Below, in pieces: positions 1 through 7,434 of a DNA stretch of 44,795 nt. Location of the stretch: contig DAIOVG010000006.1 in assembly GCA_036759125.1 (NCBI GenBank), positions 1-44,795 of the forward strand, read 5' to 3'. The first letter of the stretch is position 1, and each line of letters begins with the position of its first letter. The DNA comes from CAXXOK01 sp036759125 (GTDB lineage Bacteria > Bacillota > Clostridia > Christensenellales > Aristaeellaceae). The position numbers were made by a program, and so were the translations under genes. The notes beneath the pieces were generated by a model that saw nothing but the letters and a program-made list of their open reading frames with translations, searched no databases and was not told the origin of the DNA.

Positions 1-531
1 ACCGTCCTGCTGGACGATCTGGGCCGCAGCCTGGCCGTGCGGGTCGATATGGGCGCTCCCGTCACCGCCGGAGACAGGATTCCCAGCCGGTTTATATCAA
101 ACCCCGTCACCATGCAGCCGCTGACCGCGCTTGGGCAAACCTTTCCGGTAACGCTCGTCAACATGGGCAATCCCCATGCCGTCACCTTTGTGGAGGACGC
201 CGCCGCCGCCCCGGTGCTGACCGCAGGGCCGGTGCTGGAGCACGATTCCGTATTTCCGGCGCGCGCCAACATTGAGTTTGTGCAGGTCAAGGACCGCAGC
301 CACCTGATGATGCGCGTGTGGGAGCGCGGCGCGGGGGAAACCCACGCCTGCGGCACCGGCGCGTGCGCGGCGGCCGTCGCGGCTGTGCTCAACAATCTGG
401 CCGAGCGCAGCGTGACCGTGCATCTGCTGGACGGCGACCTGGACATCGTCTGGGACACGGACTCTAACCATGTGCACATGACCGGCCCCATCGCCTATGT
501 GTATGAGGGCATTTGGTCTGAAAATGAATAG
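1..531 (+). CDS. dapF: Diaminopimelate epimerase, 3' part (5' end cut by the window)
   Basis: DapF interconverts LL- and meso-diaminopimelate in the cytoplasm, giving the meso-DAP used for lysine and peptidoglycan. The frame is open from the first base, so the N-terminal part lies outside the window. A GNPHAVTFVED block matches the family's GNPH substrate-binding segment. The ERGAGETHACGTGACA block carries the second catalytic cysteine and the GTG anion-binding loop. The first catalytic cysteine of the family would be in the missing part. The gene ends in TAG, 18 bases before dapL, so the two DAP-pathway steps appear to be co-transcribed. The family assignment is very secure. The only uncertainty is the missing 5' end. 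Confidence 0.96.
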   Translation, partial: TVLLDDLGRSLAVRVDMGAPVTAGDRIPSRFISNPVTMQPLTALGQTFPVTLVNMGNPHAVTFVEDAAAAPVLTAGPVLEHDSVFPARANIEFVQVKDRSHLMMRVWERGAGETHACGTGACAAAVAAVLNNLAERSVTVHLLDGDLDIVWDTDSNHVHMTGPIAYVYEGIWSENE

Positions 532-549
532 CAACGGAGGAAAAGCACG

Positions 550-1764
550 TTGAACGTCAATCCGAATTTTGAAAAGCTCCCCGGTAGTTACCTGTTTGCC
601 GAAATCGCCCGCAGGGTGAAGGCGTTTCAGGCGGAAACCCCCGAAGCGAACCTGATTAAGCTGGGCATCGGCGACGTGACCCGCCCCCTGGCTCCCGCCG
701 TGGTGGAGGCCATGAAGCAGGCCGCCGACGAGCTGTTGTCCATCGACACCATGCGCGGCTACGGCCCGGATTTCGGGTATGATTTTCTGGTCGACGCCAT
801 CATCGCCCACGATTACGCGGCGCGCGGCGTGACCCTCGAATTTGACGAGGTCTTTGTCTCCGACGGCGCGAAAACCGATTCGTCCTCCATTCAGGAGCTG
901 TTTGCGGCGGATGCGAAAATCGCCGTGACCGATCCGGTCTACCCCGTGTATGTCGACTCCAACGCCATGGCCGGGCGCCTGGGCACGTTCCAGGACGGCC
1001 GCTGGACCAACCTCGTATACCTGCCCTGCAACGCGGAAAACGGCTTTGTGCCCGTGCCCCCGGCAGAGCATGTGGACGTGATTTACCTGTGTTACCCCAA
1101 CAACCCCACCGGCACCACGCTGACCAAGGAGCAGCTCAAGCCCTTTGTGGACTACGCCAAGGCACACGACGCCGTGATTGTTTACGACGCGGCCTACAAG
1201 GCCTTCATCCGCTCGGACGTTCCCCTTTCTATTTATGAGGTCGAAGGCGCAAAGGACGTTGCCATCGAGTGCAACTCGTTTTCCAAAACCGCCGGGTTTA
1301 CCGGCGTGCGCTGCGCCTATTCGGTGATTCCCCACGCCGTGAAGGGCCGGGGCGGCGCCGGACAGCCGGTAGAGCTCAACGCCATGTGGAAACGCCGCAT
1401 GGGCACGAAGTTCAACGGCGTCAGCTATCCCGTGCAGCGGGCGGCGGCGGCGGTGTTCAGCCCGGTCGGCTGGGCGCAGTGCCAGGAGACCATTGAATAC
1501 TACCTGCGCAACGCGCACCTGATCCGCACCGCGCTGACGGCCATGGGCTATACCGTGTTCGGCGGGGTTGACGCGCCCTACGTGTGGCTGAAAACCCCGG
1601 CGGGCGACAGCTGGGCGTTCTTTGACGAGCTTTTGCACAGCGCGCACGTCGTGGGCACGCCGGGCGCCGGTTTCGGCCCCAGCGGCGAGGGCTATTTCCG
1701 CCTGACCGCATTCAACACACTGGAAAAAACGCAGGAAGCGCTCAACCGCATCAAGGAGCTGTAG
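550..1764 (+). CDS. dapL: LL-diaminopimelate aminotransferase
   Basis: This PLP enzyme makes LL-diaminopimelate directly from tetrahydrodipicolinate and glutamate, bypassing the succinylase and acetylase branches; DapF then epimerises the product. The protein has 404 residues, the usual length. It begins NPNFEKLPGSYLF, carries the CYPNNPTGTTL fold-type-I segment, and has the SFSKTAGFTG motif with Lys246 as the expected Schiff-base lysine. The start is TTG at 550, supported by a GGAGG at 536-540 and by the N-terminal match. An in-frame ATG would remove conserved residues. It sits between dapF and a tubulin-like gene that begins four bases after its stop, so all three are probably one operon. 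Confidence 0.96.
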   Translation: MNVNPNFEKLPGSYLFAEIARRVKAFQAETPEANLIKLGIGDVTRPLAPAVVEAMKQAADELLSIDTMRGYGPDFGYDFLVDAIIAHDYAARGVTLEFDEVFVSDGAKTDSSSIQELFAADAKIAVTDPVYPVYVDSNAMAGRLGTFQDGRWTNLVYLPCNAENGFVPVPPAEHVDVIYLCYPNNPTGTTLTKEQLKPFVDYAKAHDAVIVYDAAYKAFIRSDVPLSIYEVEGAKDVAIECNSFSKTAGFTGVRCAYSVIPHAVKGRGGAGQPVELNAMWKRRMGTKFNGVSYPVQRAAAAVFSPVGWAQCQETIEYYLRNAHLIRTALTAMGYTVFGGVDAPYVWLKTPAGDSWAFFDELLHSAHVVGTPGAGFGPSGEGYFRLTAFNTLEKTQEALNRIKEL

Positions 1765-1768
1765 AAAC

Positions 1769-4462
1769 GTGGGCTGTCATCTGATCGCACTGGGCGGCAC
1801 AGGCCAAAAGACGCTGGAAATGCTCGGCTATGCCTGCGCCTGCGATGCCCTGTACACGCTGGATGACGACATGCGCCGCCAGCCGCTTGATATCCTGTCC
1901 GTGCTCACGGTCGATACAACCCCGCAGGTGCCCGACGCCCTGACGCGCTACCAGGCGCTGCGGCAGGTGTTTGCCATCGGCGGCCAGCCGCGCGTGGGCT
2001 TTCATACGCAAATCGAGATCGATCATCTCGCCATCGTCCCGCAGGAGCGGCCGTCGGTACAGGCAAACGCTACGGAACGCGACCGCCTGCTTTTGGAAAC
2101 GCTGTTTGCGTCCGATCTGGCGGTCCTCAACCTGCAGGAGGGCCTCAAAGGGCATGCCGATTTGGGCATGTTTTTCTTTGCCGACGCGCTCTCCCGCCTG
2201 TCCGAGCAGCTGGCACAGGGAGAGGCGCACCCGTTTTTCGACCGCATCCGCCAGGAGCTGGACGCCGGAGAGGACGTTAAAGTGCTGCTGGCAGGCTCGG
2301 TCTACGGCGGCACAGGCATGAGCGGCCTCCCAAGCATGGCCAGGTTCCTGCGGGGGCAGTTTTCCTCCGAGCGGCTCATTTTGGGCGCGGTGCTGACCCT
2401 GCCGCCGCACGATCCCCGCACGGGCGACGAGCTGAACGCCCGCGCCGCCGCCGCGCTGTACCACTACGGCCATACCGGCCTGATGCGCCACGCCCCGTAC
2501 GACCGCACGGGGCTTTTGGACGCGGCCTACCTTGTGCGCCTGACGGGCAACCTCTACGCCGCCAGCTACGCCCGCGCCGCCGGAAGCACGCAGGACGATA
2601 TGCGGCAGCTGGATTTTCTCTCGGCGCGCACCGCATCGCAGTTTTTTTCCACGCGGTTTCGCGGCGAGCTTGTGGATACGCTGGGGCTGTATCACATCCC
2701 GCGCCTGTCCCACCAGCCGTCCTGGCGCTGCTTTGACGACGACCGCGCGTACTTCCGCATCCGCTTCGGCGGGCTGATGCGCGCCGCCGCGCTGGAGCTT
2801 GTGGAATGCCGCCCGCAGATTGAGCAGAGCCTGCGGGGCCGACAGCGCCTGCCCCAGTATATGCAGCCGTACTTCCGCGCGGCCAAAAAGCACGCCGATC
2901 AGGACGACGGCACCCTTCTGGCGCTGTTTTTGGAGTTTCATACGTTTTTGCAGCAGTTTGTCCGCCGCATGGGCGAGATACAGCGTGTGCTGCCGCCGCC
3001 CGTGCCCGGCAGGGCCGAGGCGGACTGCTTTTTCATGCCGGACGCCCTGCAAACGCTAACGCACCTCGTGTCCGGCTCCGCCGAGCCTGCGGATCCCGCC
3101 GCGCTGCGCCGCCTGCGGGACGCGATGCCCGCGCTGGTATCCGGCGGCGCGGATACCACCTTCACCTGGAAGCATATGCTCGCAGCGGTCGCCAAGGGGC
3201 GCAGGCCGCAATCGGATACGCCAGCCGCAGGCTTTGCCGCCTATGCAGCAGCGCTGTTTTCCGCTGCCGCGCTGGGAACGGCGGGGCTGCCGCCGGCCGT
3301 GCTGCCGCCGCCGGACTCCTTCGGCTTTGATCCCAACCACCGCCTGGTCGTGCTGGCGCGCAGCCTGCCGCTGACGGACGCCGCGCCCTACTGCGACGCG
3401 CCGGATATCCTCGCCTGGGAAACGCGCCTGTCGGTGATGCTTTCGCTGCCCTATGCCCAGTCGGTACAGCGCCCGGAGGTCATCCGCTGGCGCGGGCTGA
3501 TCGCGATGCTGCTCTTGTGGGACGGCTGGGAGCTGCGGCATACCCTGCCGGAGCTCGTCTGCGGCCCGCCGCCCGAAGGCGCGGCCACCCGCGCGGTGCT
3601 CGCCGCCATGCCCAAGGAGCGGCTCAACGCCGGAATGACGCTGTTCACCCTGCAAAAGGATGTCGACGGCGTGGTGTTCGAAGGCCCGCTGGGCTTGCTG
3701 TCGGAGCGCACGGCCCTGCTTTCGGCCGCCGATCCGCACAAGCTATACGGGCTGATTCCACCCTGCGTGCGCTGGTACGACAAGGATACCCAGACGTTTT
3801 CAGACCCCTGCCCCAGCCTGAACGAAACCGACCGCGCACGGCTGGTTCACCGGCTCAAATGTCTGCAGGCGCTTGTGGAGCGGGCGGAGCTGAAAAGCCC
3901 GCTGCTCGAATCCGGCGCGCTGTATGCTGCGGCGGACGCGTTTTTGGGCGATCTCCAAAACCGCCACAACTTCTGGCTGGAGCGCTTTGAGCGCGACGAC
4001 CAGCACGCCATCCATGCGCTGTACATCCGCACCCTCGCGGTATTCGGCCCGCCCATCGAGGGGCTGGAACGGCAGGAGGAGGAGCTCTCCCTGCAGGACC
4101 TGAAGCAAAACCCGCTCATGAAGCGCCTGCTCGGCGAGCCGGAGGCCGCAAAGCGCGGCCTGAACGCAGCGGCGCTCTTTTCAAGCGAGCCGATGACCTC
4201 GTATTTCTACAAGGGCGTCCCTTTTGCCATGGACAGCCAGCGCTACCTGCTCACCCCCGCGAGCGCCGAAGGCGAAGAGGAGGTGCTTGCGCAGCTGGAG
4301 GCCGTGATCACCGGCATGTTCTCGCCCGCCTACCATACCCAGGCCGCCAAGAAAATGCTGGCCATCGCCAACCGCCTCACCAGCCGCCCCGGCGCCAGCA
4401 AAAAGGCCGTATCCCTGCTGCGCGCCTGGAGCGTAAAGCACTCCAAGATGGCCGCGGAGTAG
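1769..4462 (+). CDS. Large tubulin/FtsZ-like (Tubulin_2-type) protein
   Basis: An 897-residue protein starting with GTG four bases after dapL. Two glycine motifs are placed as in tubulin-superfamily nucleotide binders. One is GGTG at residues 9-12, inside the N-terminal strand LIALGGTGQKTLE. The other is YGGTGMSG at residues 179-186 after the hydrophobic strand KVLLAGSV, resembling the GGTGSG signature loop of tubulin/FtsZ. The remaining ~650 residues look helical and soluble and have no motif I recognise; no signal peptide or membrane segment is visible. The size and the two motifs fit the poorly characterised bacterial 'tubulin-like' (Tubulin_2) family. Its place behind dapF-dapL suggests co-expression with cell-wall precursor genes, but any role in division or wall growth is inference. 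A Rossmann-type protein with a chance GGTG repeat is the main alternative. Confidence 0.6.
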   Translation: MGCHLIALGGTGQKTLEMLGYACACDALYTLDDDMRRQPLDILSVLTVDTTPQVPDALTRYQALRQVFAIGGQPRVGFHTQIEIDHLAIVPQERPSVQANATERDRLLLETLFASDLAVLNLQEGLKGHADLGMFFFADALSRLSEQLAQGEAHPFFDRIRQELDAGEDVKVLLAGSVYGGTGMSGLPSMARFLRGQFSSERLILGAVLTLPPHDPRTGDELNARAAAALYHYGHTGLMRHAPYDRTGLLDAAYLVRLTGNLYAASYARAAGSTQDDMRQLDFLSARTASQFFSTRFRGELVDTLGLYHIPRLSHQPSWRCFDDDRAYFRIRFGGLMRAAALELVECRPQIEQSLRGRQRLPQYMQPYFRAAKKHADQDDGTLLALFLEFHTFLQQFVRRMGEIQRVLPPPVPGRAEADCFFMPDALQTLTHLVSGSAEPADPAALRRLRDAMPALVSGGADTTFTWKHMLAAVAKGRRPQSDTPAAGFAAYAAALFSAAALGTAGLPPAVLPPPDSFGFDPNHRLVVLARSLPLTDAAPYCDAPDILAWETRLSVMLSLPYAQSVQRPEVIRWRGLIAMLLLWDGWELRHTLPELVCGPPPEGAATRAVLAAMPKERLNAGMTLFTLQKDVDGVVFEGPLGLLSERTALLSAADPHKLYGLIPPCVRWYDKDTQTFSDPCPSLNETDRARLVHRLKCLQALVERAELKSPLLESGALYAAADAFLGDLQNRHNFWLERFERDDQHAIHALYIRTLAVFGPPIEGLERQEEELSLQDLKQNPLMKRLLGEPEAAKRGLNAAALFSSEPMTSYFYKGVPFAMDSQRYLLTPASAEGEEEVLAQLEAVITGMFSPAYHTQAAKKMLAIANRLTSRPGASKKAVSLLRAWSVKHSKMAAE

Positions 4463-4518
4463 CAGCATGGGCTGGTCGCCCGTGCTGTACAATACAGGAT
4501 GCTATCCCATTTAAAGCA

Positions 4519-4551
4519 CGCAAAGGACCGCGCATCGCGCGGCCCTTTGCG
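4519..4551. terminator. Strong hairpin between convergent genes
   Basis: A 15-position stem with one A/C mismatch and a three-base loop lies between the converging tubulin-like gene (plus) and the anti-sigma-like gene (minus). Neither side has a clear run of T, so termination is likely but not certain. Confidence 0.5.
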
Positions 4552-4611
4552 TAAGTAAGGGGCGTTGTTTTGGGCAGGATCAGAGGTGGGGTGAGCCCTT
4601 CTGCCGCGCCT

Positions 4612-6840
4612 CTATGGTTGATCGATATCGTCCGGGGTCAGAGTAACGGGCGTCACCAGGGTCGCGGCGGCGTTGTCGCTTGCGAGCAGCAGCTCCACCG
4701 TCAGCGTTTCGGGCAGGGCACTGATGCCGTAGAACACCGCGCTGATCGTATGCGCATCCATGCGGGTGACGCTCACGGGCAGCGCATGGTAGCCGTGATC
4801 GTCTTCTGCTGCGAGCTCATACCGGCAATCGCCGACAAGTTCAGCCTCGCCAGGCTTGGTATTCAGCCTTTGCATGACGGTATCCCAGTACGCCGCATCG
4901 GGCTCAGGGAACTGTGCGTCGGCTGCGGTGAGGATAATCTCGATATGCGCAGCTGTCACATTCGCCTCCACCGCGACAGGCACGCCGAAGTAGTCGCCAG
5001 TGCCGGTCAGGCGTCTCCTTTGTGTATCGGCGCGCTCCACCGTAGCTGTCATCGCGCCGATGGTTTCCCATGCGGGGCTGTACTCATAATGATCCGTGCC
5101 GTCAAAGTACAGGTAAACGGCGTTGAGCCGGATGGGAATCTCCACGTTGAGCACCTCCGCCGCCATCAGCGGACGCTTGTACTCGCGTATCGTATATGCA
5201 ATGCCATCCACCAGCTCATCTCGTCTGCTATCCGGCGCCCCCAGATTCATCCCCGCATCGGTGACGGTTCGTTCTTCTTCGATGGCCGTGTAGATCGCCA
5301 CGCCTCCGGGCTCGCCGTTTTGCACGGCATCCAAGTACTGCCGCACCGCTTCGTTGTATTTCATTGCTTCCATGCCATCCGTGGTCTGGTTCACAACCCT
5401 GCTCATCAGTTTGAGCTGCTCCTGCGTCGGTTCGAAGGCCGCGAACCGCGAAGCCCTGTCCATCACATATTCAATGTGCAGCAGGCTGCTGTCAAAGGAT
5501 ATGGATGTGATATACGCGCCCACTGTATACTGCGCAACAGAGGGATCAAACAGATTCTCGCTGAGGCTCTCCTCTTCCGTTGGCTCGTATTCCCGGACGA
5601 GGGTGATGGGCTTCATCACCTCGGTGCCGGTTTGCCAGTTATGGAGCATCAGCAGGACGGACATCACATTGGGCAGGCTTCCGGTGCCTTCAAACGATGC
5701 GGAAAGCTGATATCTGTCCAGCCTGGTCGCGGTTTCCCTATGCAGAATGTTGCCATATGCGTCCTGCGCATAGAGCTCATATCGGTAGTCGCCAATGGGA
5801 TCCGGGTCTAAAAGGCCCTCCACTCCCTGCATGATGCGCTGCCAGTAGGCGGCGTCCGGTGTGGCAAAGCCGGGAATTTCCGCCGTCAGGGTGACCTCGC
5901 AGCGCTCTGCGGATACCCTCGCCACCGCGGCAACCGAGACCCCTTCATAGGTTCCGTGCCCGGTCAGCCGAATCGTCTCGGCCGGCTCCGCTGCCGTCGC
6001 GGTATCACCGGAAGATGCGGTTTCCTCCGTGCGCGTGGCCATTGCCGTCATCATCCCCGCGTCACGGGGTACGCCGTTCATCGTGTATAAGTCCGTGCCG
6101 TCAAAGTACAGGTATTGCGGAATCCACCACAGCGGAATTTGCAGATCCAGCGTCTCGTCCGCAAGCTGCAGCGCGGTATATTCGCGGAACATTTGCTGGA
6201 TATCGTCGTTGGTCTCGCCGCCTGCTTTATCCGCATGCCCCAGCTGCAGCCCGCTGCCCGTGTACATGCGGCCGTCCGCCCAAAGGGTGTGAGAAACCAG
6301 CCCAAACGGCGTTCCGTTTTCCATGGCGGCGGTAAGCTGCTGCAAAAGCGTATCCGGTGCGTCATCGAACAGGATCACCGCAGCGCTATGCTCCGTCTTC
6401 CACATGCGCGAAAGCTCATCCTCCGTAGGGGTGAACGGCTCCCGCCAGGTTCCGTTTTCAATGGTATAGGCTACCCTGAGCGTTTCGCCGTCGTAAGCTG
6501 TGCCGGTGATGTACGCATTGGCCGCGTCCGCCGGATCATCGCTTCCCGATGCCAGGGCGAACGTTTCCGTTTGCGGGGGCTGTGATGCGGATTCCGACAG
6601 ACGGAGATCCTCGTTCCCCGACCCGCCAAACCAGTGCAGGCCCGCCGCCAGCGCGACGCCCGCCGCAACCACCAGAACCAGCGACGCCATGGCGGCGATG
6701 CCGGTGATGCTGCGTTTACGCCGGGGATGCTCCTCCTCGCGTATCGCCTGCCGGATACGCGCCCTGCGGGCACTGTTTGCGGTTAAAAAGGAAAGTCGGC
6801 TGTCCATTGCAGCGCGGATTTCCTGTGGATTATGCTTCAT
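4612..6840 (-). CDS. Single-pass membrane protein with duplicated extracellular module; putative anti-sigma factor
   Basis: A 742-residue protein whose ATG (6838-6840) overlaps the end of the ECF sigma gene by 11 bases. It has a basic cytoplasmic N-terminus of about 43 residues, one membrane span at about 46-68 (SITGIAAMASLVLVVAAG), and a long outside part. The outside part is two related halves (about 105-425 and 430-742). Each opens with AYITxxxxD, passes YLYFDGTD, and holds an LTGxGxYxGV domain followed by PDAAYW and a YELxAxD segment. The layout and coupling to a sigma factor indicate an anti-sigma factor that senses something outside the cell; no zinc-binding ZAS motif is visible, so the short N-terminus would bind sigma in another way. 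Sensor function is inference; the duplication is directly visible. Confidence 0.65.
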   Translation of the reverse strand: MKHNPQEIRAAMDSRLSFLTANSARRARIRQAIREEEHPRRKRSITGIAAMASLVLVVAAGVALAAGLHWFGGSGNEDLRLSESASQPPQTETFALASGSDDPADAANAYITGTAYDGETLRVAYTIENGTWREPFTPTEDELSRMWKTEHSAAVILFDDAPDTLLQQLTAAMENGTPFGLVSHTLWADGRMYTGSGLQLGHADKAGGETNDDIQQMFREYTALQLADETLDLQIPLWWIPQYLYFDGTDLYTMNGVPRDAGMMTAMATRTEETASSGDTATAAEPAETIRLTGHGTYEGVSVAAVARVSAERCEVTLTAEIPGFATPDAAYWQRIMQGVEGLLDPDPIGDYRYELYAQDAYGNILHRETATRLDRYQLSASFEGTGSLPNVMSVLLMLHNWQTGTEVMKPITLVREYEPTEEESLSENLFDPSVAQYTVGAYITSISFDSSLLHIEYVMDRASRFAAFEPTQEQLKLMSRVVNQTTDGMEAMKYNEAVRQYLDAVQNGEPGGVAIYTAIEEERTVTDAGMNLGAPDSRRDELVDGIAYTIREYKRPLMAAEVLNVEIPIRLNAVYLYFDGTDHYEYSPAWETIGAMTATVERADTQRRRLTGTGDYFGVPVAVEANVTAAHIEIILTAADAQFPEPDAAYWDTVMQRLNTKPGEAELVGDCRYELAAEDDHGYHALPVSVTRMDAHTISAVFYGISALPETLTVELLLASDNAAATLVTPVTLTPDDIDQP

Positions 6841-7321
6841 GTTGCCATGCCTCCCATTCGGTTTGCAGAAGTACCTGCGCCCTGTTGAGCCGGTTGTAGA
6901 CCGTCGCCCGCGCGATGCCCAGGGTTTGGGCAATCTCCTCGCCTGTCAGATCCTGATAGTAGCGCAGCAGTACCACCTCGCGCAGCTTTGGCCGCAGCGC
7001 CATCACGGCGCGGGTCAGGGCGTCGTCTGTCGGGGTGAACGGTTCCTGCCCTTCCGGCAGCGCGGCCCCGCGATCGGTATGGCGGAACCAGGCGCTTTTG
7101 CGCAGGTCCTTGCAGGTATTGACGGCGATGCGCAGCAGCCAGGTTTTGTCTGTCGCCTCGCCCCGGAAGCAGTCGTAGCCTTTCCAGGCCTTCAGAAAGG
7201 TTTCCTGCACCGCGTCCTCGGCAAGGGCTGTATCGCGAAGGTAGGCGTAACACATGCGCAGCAGGCTTACTTCCCAGCGCGCCATCATTTCCTCCAGCCA
7301 CAGATCGCGTTCGTCACCCAA
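6830..7321 (-). CDS. ECF-type RNA polymerase sigma factor
   Basis: A 163-residue sigma-70 family protein with region 2 (LRMCYAYLRDTALAEDAVQETFLKAWKGY, including the usual EDAVQ-TF core) and region 4 (LRYYQDLTGEEIAQTLGIA followed by RATVYNRLNRA, a helix-turn-helix for -35 recognition). The length and absence of regions 1 and 3 place it in the extracytoplasmic-function group. The start given is TTG at 7319-7321, which keeps region 2.1 complete. An alternative ATG pair at 7283-7288 has a better GGAGG but would remove about a dozen residues. It overlaps the downstream membrane protein gene, its probable anti-sigma partner. No convincing ECF promoter was found upstream, so autoregulation is unproven. 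Confidence 0.9.
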   Translation of the reverse strand: MGDERDLWLEEMMARWEVSLLRMCYAYLRDTALAEDAVQETFLKAWKGYDCFRGEATDKTWLLRIAVNTCKDLRKSAWFRHTDRGAALPEGQEPFTPTDDALTRAVMALRPKLREVVLLRYYQDLTGEEIAQTLGIARATVYNRLNRAQVLLQTEWEAWQHEA

Positions 7322-7384
7322 GCGCTTCGCCGCCCTTTCACCTGTATTGACGAGCTTGCGTACCGAATTGTCTAATTTTGAAAG

Positions 7385-7410
7385 AAAAAGCCGCGCGAAG
7401 GCGGCTTTTT
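7385..7410 (-). terminator. Intrinsic terminator of the beta-helix gene
   Basis: A perfect 10-bp stem (AAAAAGCCGC / GCGGCTTTTT) with a six-base loop lies 24 bases past the stop of the minus-strand beta-helix gene and carries a T-run on that strand. It separates that gene from the sigma operon. Confidence 0.85.
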
Positions 7411-7434
7411 CACTGATTTTTCAAGTAGGAAGGC

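Noticed and set aside
97..1647. Long minus-strand open frame (over 500 codons) opposite dapF-dapL
   Set aside because: It is the antisense shadow of two clear, motif-rich genes in GC-rich DNA; its translation is low in motif content and rich in Gly/His/Arg.
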